A stretch of DNA of 64,000 nucleotides, from NCBI GenBank assembly GCA_037349315.1, contig JBAIAC010000004.1:44676001-44740000 (forward strand), in the 5' to 3' direction. Every line of letters starts with the position of its first letter. Position 1 is the first letter of the stretch. Both the position numbers and the translations under genes were made by a program. The notes below the pieces were generated by a model. That model ran no database searches and was not told the DNA's origin. It saw nothing but the letters and a program-made list of their open reading frames with translations. Positions 36,189-45,316 of the stretch are shown in pieces. This stretch comes from Chelydra serpentina (lineage: Eukaryota > Chordata > Testudines > Chelydridae).

Positions 36189-38421
36189 ATGCAGAGCTCT
36201 ACAGCAGTGGTTTCCATGCCATCGCAGAATAGAAAGAGGGCTCCAGCATGGAGTGATTGGGAAGTTTTGGATCTGATCGCTGTGTGGGGAGATGAATCCG
36301 TCCTAGCCGAGCTCCGATCCAAAAGACGGAATGCAAAGATTTATGAGAAAATATCCCAGGCTATGACGGAGAGAGGATACAGCCGGGATGCTACGCAGTG
36401 CCGCGTGAAAATCAAGGAGCTGCGGCAGGCGTACCAAAAGACCAAGGAGTCCAACGGACGCTCCGGGTCGCAGCCACACACTTGCCGATTTTACGAGGCA
36501 CTGCATGCCATGCTCGGTGGTGCTGCCACAACTACCCCACAAGTGTCCGTGGACTCCGACGACGGGGTCCATTCTACGGCCACGTCGGAGGAGGTTTTCG
36601 CGGACGGCGAAGAAGAGGAGGGAGGGGAGGAGGACGAGGCACTAGACAGCGGTCTCACTGCTGATTTCCCCGACAGCCAGGAACTATTCCTCACCCTGAC
36701 TGAGCTGCCCTACGAACACTCCCAAGGCAGCATTCCTGACCAGGAATCAGGCGAAGGATCATCAGGTCAGTGTGTTAGACATTTATTTGCAATACAATAG
36801 GTATGGTGTGTTAGCACTGTGTAACTGTGGCTTAATTGGCCTTATGCGCTTCGGCTTGGAGTCGCTTTCCCGTGCAACTATTCAAAAAGTCTGTCAATAT
36901 GTATGGGGATAGAGGTGTAATCCCCATCTGAGAGCTCCGCGAAGCTCTCCTGGAGGTACAGTGAGAGCTTGTTTAGCACGTTCACTGGGAGAGCGGCCTT
37001 ATTGTCTCCTCCATGGTAGGATACTTTCCCGTGCCATGCAAGCTGCAGGTACTCTGGTATCATTGCCTTGCATAGCATGGCAGCATACGGCCCCAGGGTT
37101 TGCTGGCATTGACGCAGCATGCAGTATTTCTCTGTCTCGGTAATCCTCATCAGAGTGATATCAGTCATGGGGTCCTGGTTTGAATGAGTGGTATAATTAG
37201 TATAGTGAATGCTTCCTTTTCCCTTTAAAGAAAGACACCCAGCTGTTTCCGTTAATGCGTGGTGGTAGGGAGTCGGGAGCCAAACCATTAGTACTTAGCG
37301 GTGCGCGTGCAGGGACAGTTCCGGGGACCGGCCACGTGAGGCCGGGGAAAGGGTACGCGAGCCGTTCAGACACAGCGGATCGTGGGCAATCTTGGTTCCC
37401 GGGAGCGGCCACGCGAAGGGGGGGGGGAGGGGTAGGCCAGCCGTTCAAACACAGCGGTTCGCGGGCGATCTTGGTTCCCGGGAGCTGCCACGCGAAGGGA
37501 GGGGGGGAAGGGTAGGCGAGCCGTTCATGATGAGCGGTTCGCGGGCACTTTAGGTTCCCGGGAGCGAACACGCGGAGGGGGTGGGGGGTTAGGAAAGCCG
37601 CTGTAGATTAGCGGTTTGTCCAGCAGCAGTTCCTGCCCGCCGCCAGGAACAGTGAGTGAGACATGGGAGTAGAGCACTGCTGTGAAGCAATCTCTCAGCA
37701 GTCCTAACACATCACCTTACCATGGTCTTCAGAGAGGTGATTGTCACTGTTTGGCAAGGCTTCTGGGATCCGTATACCGGGACCCCAGACACTCAGCATT
37801 AAGGCATAATATTTGACCTTGTAGTACGTATCCATGTGATAGGCACTGTGTTTGGTCCTATTCACGGTGAAAGAGTATGGGCATTGTTCTGGAAAAAGTA
37901 TCTTTCTGAGGAATTCACTCCCTTTCCATCATCCCGCAGCTGCGAGTGTCTCCCGCCCTACCCGTGTTTCTCCCTCCCATGGGCTACTACAGATAAGGCG
38001 GCGCAAAAAGAGAACCCGGGACGACATGTTCCCGGAATTGATGATGTTGTCCCGAAGGGAGGCGGCACAGTGGAGAGAGGACATAACACGGTCCGACCGA
38101 GCAGCCAGGGAACGGGAGCAGAGGGCTGAAGCGCGCGAGGACAGGTGGCGGCAGGAAGATCAGCAGGCTACCCAAACAATGCTGGGACTAATGAGGGAGC
38201 AAACCGACACGCTCCGGCGCCTGGTGGATGTTCTCCAGGACAGGAGACAGGAGGAAAGAGCCCCTCTATATGTTCTTTCCAACCGCCCACCCCCGCCGCC
38301 AAGTCCTGTGGTTTATTCACCCAAAGTCACTAGGACGAGGGGAGGCAGGGTCCGTGGAAATATTCACTCCACCCCTGCAGACTGCTCCAGTAGCAGAAGG
38401 CTCTCATTCCCAAAACCTTAG
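36189..38421 (+). CDS. Harbinger Myb/SANT-like DNA-binding protein
   Basis: This is the partner protein of the transposase. In known Harbinger systems it binds the element's ends and brings the transposase into the nucleus and onto the DNA. The model has exon 1 at 36189-36765 and exon 2 at 37940-38421 (GTCAGT donor, CATCCCGCAG acceptor, phase 1), giving 352 residues. Residues 19-110 form a trihelix Myb/SANT-like domain with its tryptophans (APAWSDWE, IAVWGD). Its helix-3 segment is RDATQCRVKIKELRQAYQKT, followed by CRFYEALHAML. An acidic run (EEEEGGEEDE) lies near residues 141-150. Exon 2 begins with a basic IRRRKKRTRDD (possible nuclear signal), then a charged Arg/Glu/Gln-rich helix likely to be a coiled coil, and a Pro-rich C terminus. 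An upstream in-frame ATG at 36108 exists; 36189 was chosen because protein-like sequence starts there. The intron choice is inferred, not proven. Confidence 0.8.
37290..37620 (+). repeat. Tandem repeat of about 79 bp in the intron
   Basis: Four copies of a GC-rich unit start at GCCGTTC-like words at 37361, 37440, 37520 and (GCCGCTG) 37597, a spacing of 77-80 bp. Each unit contains AGCGG, GGTTCCCGGGAGC and CACGCGAAGG or variants followed by a G-run. The array is inside the intron of the Myb-like gene. Confidence 0.85.
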
Positions 38422-39055
38422 ATTGTTCCTACCCCTCCCTCCAGCCGCACCCCTCAACACCTCCCTTCCCAGGTTCCATGTTAAAGAAATGTTCCGTTTA
38501 ATGAAACTGGTTTTTTGGTTCATTGATGTTTCCCTGAGTGTCTTAAACGGGACCGTTTGTTTTTCGGGTTACTGGGTAATGGTGTTTGTAAGTGCAGAGG
38601 ACTGGAGCACAACCCAGGGTACAGACAGGGTAACAGATCAACTGAAAGGCACAGTAAAAATAGCATGCAGTAAGCACACTTGTCATTCTGTGTGTGGCTT
38701 TTCAGGTTCTGTACGTGGGGTTGGTGGTTGGGTGGTTCGCTGTCTGGTGGGGGAGGGTGACCGCTGATCTTTAGCGGTTGGCAATAGCCTGCATGATAGA
38801 TCAATGCACCGGGGGATCCGTAGCCGATATTCACAGTGAAAAAGTCACAGAGACCCCACCACACACACATGCGATTAGGAGAGGTTAATGGCTCCCTTTA
38901 AACAAGCAGTCCAGCACTTAGGACTGCTCTGGGAGCAGGAGCATGTCATTCCCCAAGCTTTGGAGTGTACTTTCCCACACTCCACCCGCTCCCCAACCGC
39001 GGTATGCGTCCACGGTTAAAACCGTAACCAAGAAACCAGTACTGGAGACGGTCCA

Positions 39056-39078
39056 AATAAAAAAATGTTTCCTTTATT
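39056..39078. terminator. Convergent poly(A) signals
   Basis: AATAAA on + (39056-39061) serves the Myb-like gene, 635 bp after its stop. TTTATT at 39073-39078 is AATAAA on the - strand and serves the transposase gene, 121 bp after its stop. The two signals are 11 bp apart. Confidence 0.72.
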
Positions 39079-39198
39079 GTGCCTTTAAAGCATTGAGTGA
39101 AGGAGGGGGAAGGGGGTTGGTAATGGGAGAGGATGGGCAACGGAAACTGTGTAAAGAAACAGGGGAAGGTTCAGTATCTGTTTAAGGAAGTGTAACAG

Positions 39199-40488
39199 TC
39201 ACTGGTTACCCTGGTCTGTCTGGAAGCGAGCTTTCAAAGCTTCCCGGATGCGCAGCGCGTCCCGCTGTGATCTTCTAATCGCCCTGGTGTCCGGCTGAGC
39301 GTAATCTGCTGCCAGGCGATTTGCCTCAACCTCCCAGCCCACCATAAACGTCTCCCCCTTGATCTCACAGAGATTGTGGAGCACACAGCACGCTGCAATC
39401 ACAATGGGGATATTTTTAGGGCTGAGGTCGGAGCGAGTCAGTAAGTTTCGCCATCTGGCTTTCAGACGGCCAAAGGCACACTCCACCACCATTCTGCACT
39501 TGCTCAGGCGGTAATTGAAGAGCTCCTTTTCAGTGTCCAGGGCTCCCGTGTATGGCTTCATGAGCCATGGCATTAGCGGGTAGGCAGGGTCCCCTAGGAT
39601 CACTGTTGGCATCTCCACATCCCCAACAGTGATTTTGCGGTCCGGGAAATAAACCCCCTGTTGCAGCCGTCTAAACAGACCAGAGTTTTTGAAAACACGA
39701 GCATCATGAACCTTGCCTGGCCACCCAACATTGATGTTCATAAAATGTCCTTTGTGGTCCACTAATGCTTGCAGTACCATCGAAAAATAGCCCTTTCGGT
39801 TAATGTACTGGCTGCCCTGGTGCTCCGGTCCCAGGATAGGGATGTGTGTCCCATCTATGGCCCCACTGCAGTTTTGGAATCCCATCGCAGCAAAGCCATC
39901 TATGATCACCTGCACGTCTCCAAGGGTCACTACCTTTGAGAACAGCAGGTCAACGATTGCATGGGCTACCTGCATCACAGCAACCCCCACGGTAGACTTG
40001 CCCACTCCAAATTGGTTCGCTACTGACCGGTAGCTGTCAGGGGTTGCAAGCTTCCACAGGGCTATGGCCACTCGCTTCTGGATAGTCAGGGCTGCTCGCA
40101 TCCGGGTGTCATGGCGCTTCAGGGCAGGGGACAGCAAGTCACAAAGTTCCATGAAAGTGCCCTTACGCATCCGAAAGTTTCGCAGCCACTGGGATTCATC
40201 CCACACCTGCAGCACTATGCGGTCCCACCAGTCAGTGCTTGTTTCCCTTGCCCAGAATCGCCGTTCCACAGGATCAACGTGACCCATTGCCACCATGATG
40301 TCTAGGGGCCGGGGTCCAGCGCTTTGCGAGAGGTCCATGCCCCTCTCAGAGTTCAAGTACTCCCGGAGCTTCCATTGCCTCCTCTCCCGATTTCTCTGCA
40401 TCTGAGTCTGGAAAAGGTGCGCTATAAGGCGCGAGGAGTTGGCAACGGACAGAACATCAGGGATAATCGCGGAGGGCTCCATGCTCAC
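39199..40488 (-). CDS. Harbinger DDE transposase (HARBI1-like)
   Basis: This is an uninterrupted 429-residue transposase of the PIF/Harbinger superfamily (DDE_Tnp_4 fold), the nuclease that excises and reinserts the element. The N-terminal part (residues 85-170) has DWWDRIVLQVWDESQWLRNF, then KRVAIALWKLATPDSYRSVA and a helix-turn-helix-like FGVGKSTVGVAV. The catalytic acids sit in the standard places: Asp212 in AIDGTHIPI, Asp300 in VILGDPAYPLMPW and Glu336 in MVVECAFGRLKARWR. HDARVF and the VLHNLCE block are also typical. The start at MSMEPSAIIPD fits the family length of about 350-430 residues. Domesticated HARBI1 of vertebrates is a distant relative; this copy lies between transposon ends, so it is a transposon gene. 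Its poly(A) signal is at 39078-39073. Confidence 0.95.
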   Translation of the reverse strand: MSMEPSAIIPDVLSVANSSRLIAHLFQTQMQRNRERRQWKLREYLNSERGMDLSQSAGPRPLDIMVAMGHVDPVERRFWARETSTDWWDRIVLQVWDESQWLRNFRMRKGTFMELCDLLSPALKRHDTRMRAALTIQKRVAIALWKLATPDSYRSVANQFGVGKSTVGVAVMQVAHAIVDLLFSKVVTLGDVQVIIDGFAAMGFQNCSGAIDGTHIPILGPEHQGSQYINRKGYFSMVLQALVDHKGHFMNINVGWPGKVHDARVFKNSGLFRRLQQGVYFPDRKITVGDVEMPTVILGDPAYPLMPWLMKPYTGALDTEKELFNYRLSKCRMVVECAFGRLKARWRNLLTRSDLSPKNIPIVIAACCVLHNLCEIKGETFMVGWEVEANRLAADYAQPDTRAIRRSQRDALRIREALKARFQTDQGNQ

Positions 40489-40860
40489 TGTCCTGTGGCG
40501 TCCGAGCTATCAGCCACAGGAAAAGGGCGCGAATTCATTACCCGCCGGCGCTTTCACGTAGGGACGGCGGGAGTGTGGGTCGAGTGACGAAATTTACGTA
40601 TAACGACCCTTGACACAATTTCGGTCCCACAAGGCACTGGGGGCTACACCCAGAATTCCAGTGGGCAGCGGGGACTGCGGGAACTGTGGGATAGCTACCC
40701 ACAGTGCACCGCTTGCAATGTCGACGCTTCCCCCCTTACTGTGGACTCGGAAATTCGAATTAAGATCCCTGATGTGGATTCGAACAATCGACCTGGCAAT
40801 ATCGGGTTCACAAGTTCGGTTTAACAAAAATCGAACTAGTCTCGTAGTGTAGACATACCC

Positions 40861-40955
40861 ATAGAAACATAGGGCCTGAAGGGACCTTAAGAAGTCAGCG
40901 AATCCAGCCCCTGTGTTTAGGCAGGACCAAATAAACCCAGACCATCCCAGATATA
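40861..40955 (-). mobile_element. CR1 3' end, host of the Harbinger insertion
   Basis: ATAGAAACATAGGGCCTGAA, GGGACCTTAAGAAGTC and CAGGACCAAATAAACCCAG are the complement of a CR1 3' end. Its last repeat units (TATAGAATCATA) lie on the other side of the Harbinger at 35787-35798, so the CR1 was there first. Confidence 0.8.
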
Positions 40956-40999
40956 AGGTTGGTCAGCTGCTAAATTGCAGTCAGGAGATGAGCAGTGGG

Positions 41000-42525
41000 G
41001 TCAGGAGTGAACCAGGTCAGAATGCCAGGAAGTCAGGGTAGGCACCTGGTGGATTTTGACTGGTAGACGCAGTGGTTTTATTTGGTCAAGGAAATGGTTC
41101 TCAGTGTAGGGCTTCAGAAAGGAAACATGAAAGTCTGGGTGTATTTTGAGACTGGAGAAACTATAGCTTAGAGGTAACTGGGTTGATCTGCTATCATATT
41201 GGGAAGGCCTCAGGAACTGGTGGTTCAATTTCCAGGAGGGTTGACTGGTCTGGAGATGTTTGGCAGCAAGCCACACCTTCTGGCTTACTGTGAACACTGG
41301 AGCTTCTTGTACTTGATGGGCCGCATGCCTCTTGTAAGTCTTCTTTGCCTCTTCTAGGTAGTTCTTGAGTTCCTCCTGAATAAGATGGATCTGTTGGGCC
41401 TAGTCAGTGATGCCCGGGTTCAGGAAGGCTGCTGGTAACACTGAGTGAAACAGAGGTGGAACCCATAAATATTGAATAAAGTTGCCTGTAGAGGCATGAT
41501 CAGCATTGTTATATGAAAATTCTGCATATGACAGGAGTGTGGACCAGTGATTTTGAGTACTGCTCCAATTCCTGGTTCATCAGGTCAGTTTATCTGTCTG
41601 TTTGGGGGTGGTATGCAGTGGAGGTGGATATAAGGATGTCCAGTAGCCTAAATGCTTCATGCCAGAAGCAAGAGGTGAACTGTGGGCCTCCATTGCAAAC
41701 TATGTGGTCAGGGAATGCATGAAGCTGAACGACTTTGTACAGCAGGATTTGGGCAGTAATCTTGGCAGAGGACAGGTGGTTGTAGGGGATGAAGTAGGCC
41801 ATTTTGGTCAGGCAGTCCATGACTGTGAAGACTATGGTGTGTCCATCAGACACTGGGAGTTCCACAATGAAATCTAGGCTGAGGGCAGACCAAGGCCTAT
41901 GTGGAGTCTCCAGGGATACTAAGGTGCCGAGGGGTCTGGTCCTGTACATCTTGGTACATGCACAGCACTTGCAGGAGTCCACATATGCTTGGACCTTGGC
42001 TCACATGTGGGGAACCAGAAAAAATGGGCAACCATGCAGGAAGTCTTCCGGTGACCAAAGTGACCTATCGACAGAGCGTTGTGGCATAGCCGTAGCATCT
42101 CCAGTCAGGGACGCCCAGGGGGCACATATATGTCTCATCCCACACAGAACGGTGCATCTTAGTCCCCGGTGCCATGGACTGTGTTCCTTTGGGTCTTCTT
42201 TCAAAGTGGACCGGATGAGGAAGAGCATGTCTTGTGAATTGTGGCATTGGCAAAATTACTTGGCTTGAAGAGATAGCGGGGCTCAGAGGTTGGTTCCTCA
42301 TTTCCCTGGGAGTATTCCCCCTTCTGTGATAGAGCATCACCTTTTCCATTTCGCTTTCCCAGGCAGTGGGTAATTGTCAACTTGAACTGAGAAAAGAACA
42401 AGGTTCACCTTAACTGCCTCTGATTCAACACTTGGGCCTTGTGGAGGTACCTGAGGTCCTTATGATCAATGAAAACCTGTACGAGGTGATGAGCTCTCTC
42501 ATGGCAATGATGCCACGCCCTTGCT
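41000..42525 (-). pseudogene. Ty3/Gypsy pol relic (RNase H and integrase)
   Basis: On - from high to low coordinates the pieces appear in standard Gypsy order. There is an RNase H end (ITHCLGKRNGKGDALSQK, about 42375-42320) and an integrase zinc-binding part (YVDSCKCCACTK, about 41990-41955). The integrase core follows (HRPWSALSLDFIVELPVSDG, then AFPDHIVCNGGPQFTSCFWH and STAYHPQTDR, 41900-41590). A C-terminal chromodomain-like stretch (KVWLAAKHL, then IHPDFHVSFLKPY) ends near 41100. Frameshifts and stops separate the pieces. In the integrase the second catalytic Asp, expected before the GGPQFTS run, reads Asn. The 5' part (gag, protease, most of the reverse transcriptase) and the LTRs are missing. 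Confidence 0.78.
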
Positions 42526-42631
42526 GCAGATTAAGCCCATTACTTCTTGTCCTGCTTTCAATGGACATGGAGAACAATTGATCACAGGCCTCTTTAAAAC
42601 AGTGCTCACTCCATTTGAAGACTCTTATCAG

Positions 42632-43583
42632 TGTGGCGGGGTGGACTGGCCCCACACTGGTACTGAAGGGATTAACCCTTCCCTCCTTGCAGAGGAAGCC
42701 CCACCCCTGAGGCTCTGCTGGGCATGCTCCGCCCAGAAGTCAGGTATAAAACCTGGCAGAGCTGCTCAGTCAGGGCTGACTGCTGCGAAGGAAGGATGCC
42801 CAGCAGTGGCTCCAGCCCAGAAGCCGTTACAGTCTTTATCTACGAGAGCTGAAGAGCCCAAAACCGGTACTGAGGCCAGCTGCTACTGGGACCCCAGGAA
42901 GTGACTGGTGCTGAGGAGCCTGGAGACCCTGATACCATATGGACCACTGCTGCAGGAAAGCCGGTAGGAAGTGACCCGGGAGGGGGGGCGGTGAGGGAGT
43001 GGTACCTCCCACCCTTATGAGGGCAGCATGTTTTGGTGGGATTCCCTGCTGACCTGTGGCGGACCACTCTGCAGCGGTTAGGGCCCTGGGTTGGGGCTCA
43101 GTGGAGTCGGGTGGGCCTGGGCCCCACAACTGGGGGCTGCCACCCCCTTGTGATGGCCCTCAGGCTCCGGACACTAGGTCACCCTACCCTGCCTCCAAAG
43201 GTGGCTGCATTGACTCTGGCTGCTTGGCTGCGCTATCCCACTAGGGGAGAAAAAATAGGTGGACTCTGGCCATTGGGCCACACTGCCCTAGAGGCACATT
43301 GAAAGGACTCTGGCCGCTAGGCTGTGCTATCCCACTAAGGGAGGAGACTTAGGTGGGCTCTGGCCATTGGGTCACACTGCCCTAGAGGCACATTGAATAG
43401 ACTCTGGCTGCTAGGCCACACTACCCCACTTGGGAAGAGGCGGTAGATGGGTTCTGGCCATTGGGCCACACTGTGCTGCCTACTGGAGGGGATTTAGAAA
43501 ACAGATGTAGGCATAGAGAGGCGGAGTTACCTCCCACCCCTGCCCCTGACTCAGGGGATCAATGAGGTACAAAACCCATCACA
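42632..43583 (+). mobile_element. Solo LTR with ATCAG duplication
   Basis: This 952-bp LTR begins TGTGGCGGGGTGG and ends AAAACCCATCACA. ATCAG flanks it at 42627-42631 and 43584-43588. A TATA box TATAAAA is at 42745-42751, which sets the + orientation. It has no internal genes. Confidence 0.88.
43212..43484 (+). repeat. 94-bp tandem repeat inside the LTR
   Basis: Three units start with GACTCTGGC at 43212, 43306 and (GACTCTGGCTG) 43400, spaced exactly 94 bp. Each contains GGCCATTGGG and, in the first two, CACTGCCCTAGAGGCACATTG. Confidence 0.88.
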
Positions 43584-43771
43584 ATCAGGTTCCCCCTAAG
43601 ATTTTTCCTCTCAAGACTAAACATGCCCAGATTGCTTAGCCTTTCCTCTTAGGCCAGATTTTACCCTTTTTGTTGCTCTCTTCTGGACTCTCTGTAATTT
43701 GCCCATATCTGTTCTAAAGTGTGGTGTCCACATTTGGACAGTCACACTATGGATTTGATTGTGTGCTGGGC

Positions 43772-43800
43772 TGGTGTGTGTGTGCGCGCGTGTGTGTATA
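43772..43800. repeat. GT/GC dinucleotide repeat
   Basis: GGTGTGTGTGTGCGCGCGTG and further GT units lie between the CR1 fragment and the LTR retrotransposon. From 43801 to 44040 nothing is recognised. Confidence 0.85.
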
Positions 43801-44040
43801 AGAACAGGAATGAAAGCCCTGACTCTTATGCCCCTGTATAGGGGCTGGGTAGAATCCTGCTGGGGACTCCAGACACTACTCCCTTCTTCCCTGTGGGAGA
43901 GGCAGAGTGAGGGTGGGGCATTGACCTTACCGCCTGCTCTTCATTCACCAGCAGAGCTATGCAACACAGAAGAAACACCCTGTAATGGTGTCTACATACC
44001 CCATACTGAGCATAGGCGGAGGTGGGAGGACACTCTCTCC

Positions 44041-44390
44041 TGTTCACAAGCAAGCAGCTTGATCACAACCCCATGCAGCTGCCAGAGCTGCTGGTCATGG
44101 AGACAGGCACCCACAGCTGCAACCAATACAGAAAACAAAGCCCACTATAAAGGTACAGAGAAGAAAAGGGAGGCAGAAAGGCCTGGGATAGCAAAAGGGT
44201 GATAGCTCTACACCAGGCTGCCTCCAAGAAACTTCCAGGAGAGTGAAGGAGACGGAAAGCCCAAAAAGAGACGGGCTGACTTTTTCAATTGGAGGTGAGT
44301 GTCCAGGAACTAACCTGATTGAGAGCAAAGTAAGGATGGTCAGTCAGGAGAAGCTGAGACCCCTCCAGAGACCACACTAAAAAACAGTGA
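44041..44390 (+). repeat. 5' LTR of the Gmr1-like element
   Basis: It starts TGTTCACAAGCAAGCAGC and ends near AAACAGTGA. It contains a CCAAT word (44122-44127) and ACTATAAAGG (TATA box about 44146-44152). It aligns along its whole length with 48781-49136; the copies differ by many substitutions and a 6-7-bp gap, so the insertion is old. Confidence 0.85.
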
Positions 44391-44395
44391 TGATG

Positions 44396-44413
44396 TGGTA
44401 CCAGAAGTGGGGT
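44396..44413 (+). other. Primer binding site, tRNA-Leu type
   Basis: TGGTACCAGAAGTGGGGT lies a few bases after the 5' LTR. From memory it complements the 3' end of tRNA-Leu(UAA) with one mismatch in 18. This supports both the LTR boundary and the + orientation. Confidence 0.68.
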
Positions 44414-44611
44414 TTCAGGAAAGGGAAGCCAAAAAAATTCCCTCCTTTTTTTTCTATATATACAAGAGAATGACGGAGGCGAATCAGCTCCTGCAATGGC
44501 TGGCTGACTCACAAGCACAACAGTTGTTCAAATAGGTAGCAGCCCATCAGCAACAGTTGTTGCAATGGGTGGCGGAACTAGTACCGCCCACTGTAGTAGA
44601 AAGAGAGAGCC

Positions 44612-45316
44612 TGAGACATAAGGCCTTGTATAAGAGGCCTGGTATGAGGCCTGAGGCCTGAACTAAAGTAGTGGTCAAGCCCTGCTAATATAAAGCAAAG
44701 TTAGCAAAAGTCAGGCTGTGAGCAGAAGTCAGGCTCTGCTTGCGTGCAGGCTCACAGAAACTGGCAAGAACAGGGCTGGTGTTGCAAGAACACCCACATT
44801 CCTAAGAAGTGCTAGGCACAGGCCACTCACGCAAGCACAAGGGTGGTAAGTACCAGAACACCCCGATACCAAGTATGGTACGAACACCATTCCCAAAGAT
44901 GATACAAGGACACACTGACCCCCTCTTAAAGATAAGGTTAGGATGACAGTGTGATGGATAAAGATTTTTTGATTGAACCAATATGTACAAGGTAAAGGGT
45001 GATAACTACCCGTGTGAGAGGGGCAGTAACTAGCCATGTGAGAGGGGCAATACGTAACTTGTTTGTATAGGGGTATAAAACAGAATTTCAGAGGGAGTGT
45101 CTTTGGCTGGCCTTGGGGACAATGGAAAGTCCCGTCACTGAGTGAGCTTGTCCATTGTGACGGATATATATGTGTTGGTGGTACTGTAGAGTCTACAGGA
45201 TACTAGGACCATGCTCTGTTAACAATAAACCTGGCCAGGTGCCTTCGCTACTGAAACAGGCGTGTGGTTTTATTGGGCAGTTCAACTTGATGTCTTCTAT
45301 GTCTGCTATTTGCGCA
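44612..45316 (+). mobile_element. Solo LTR nested in gag
   Basis: It starts TGAGACATAAGGCC and ends CTATTTGCGCA. GAGCC (44607-44611) and GAGCT (45317-45321) flank it, a 5-bp duplication with one change. A TATA box TATAAAA (45074-45080) and a poly(A) signal AATAAA (45224-45229) lie in the right order and spacing for an LTR promoter and R region. It looks like an endogenous retrovirus LTR; no retroviral genes accompany it. Confidence 0.78.

Larger units (their letters stand above)
35799..40860. mobile_element. Complete two-gene Harbinger transposon
   Basis: This 5062-bp DNA transposon has both ends, both genes and a clean insertion site. The ends are GGCCAGGTCTACACTAGGAC and the complement of GGGTATGTCTACACTACGAG, alike at 15 of 20 positions. 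ATA flanks it on both sides (35796-35798 and 40861-40863); Harbinger elements make 3-bp duplications. Removing the element and one ATA restores an uninterrupted CR1 3' end. It carries a Myb/SANT-like gene on + and a DDE transposase on -, tail to tail. AGCTATCCCACAGT occurs near both ends (36014 and, inverted, 40696). Both genes look intact, so the copy is young or was recently active. Confidence 0.92.
42527..43745 (-). mobile_element. CR1 LINE fragment split by an LTR
   Basis: The part at 42527-42631 gives IRVFKWSEHCFKEA and SIESRTRSNGLNLQQGRG on the - strand, the C-terminal segment of CR1 ORF2 (the copy at 61420 has [17 protein letters not shown]). The part at 43584-43745 is the adjoining upstream CR1 sequence. 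They join exactly across the LTR when one ATCAG is removed. The Gypsy relic abuts its 3' side near 42526. Confidence 0.8.

Noticed and set aside
37993..37998. Alternative exon 2 acceptor at CTACTACAG (37992)
   Set aside because: It would put the coiled-coil exon out of frame with exon 1; the CCCGCAG at 37939 keeps the frame and has the better pyrimidine tract.
39803..40305. Open frames on + opposite the Harbinger transposase
   Set aside because: They are complements of the transposase codons and show no features of their own.
42425..42655. Reading of 42527-42631 as Gypsy reverse transcriptase
   Set aside because: The SRTRSNGLNLQQGRG segment matches the C-terminal part of the CR1 at 61420, and its other half continues at 43584, so it is CR1.
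45170..45316. Start codon for the gag frame at 45170
   Set aside because: This part is LTR sequence (poly(A) signal AATAAA at 45224). The gag reading begins only after the LTR end at 45316.
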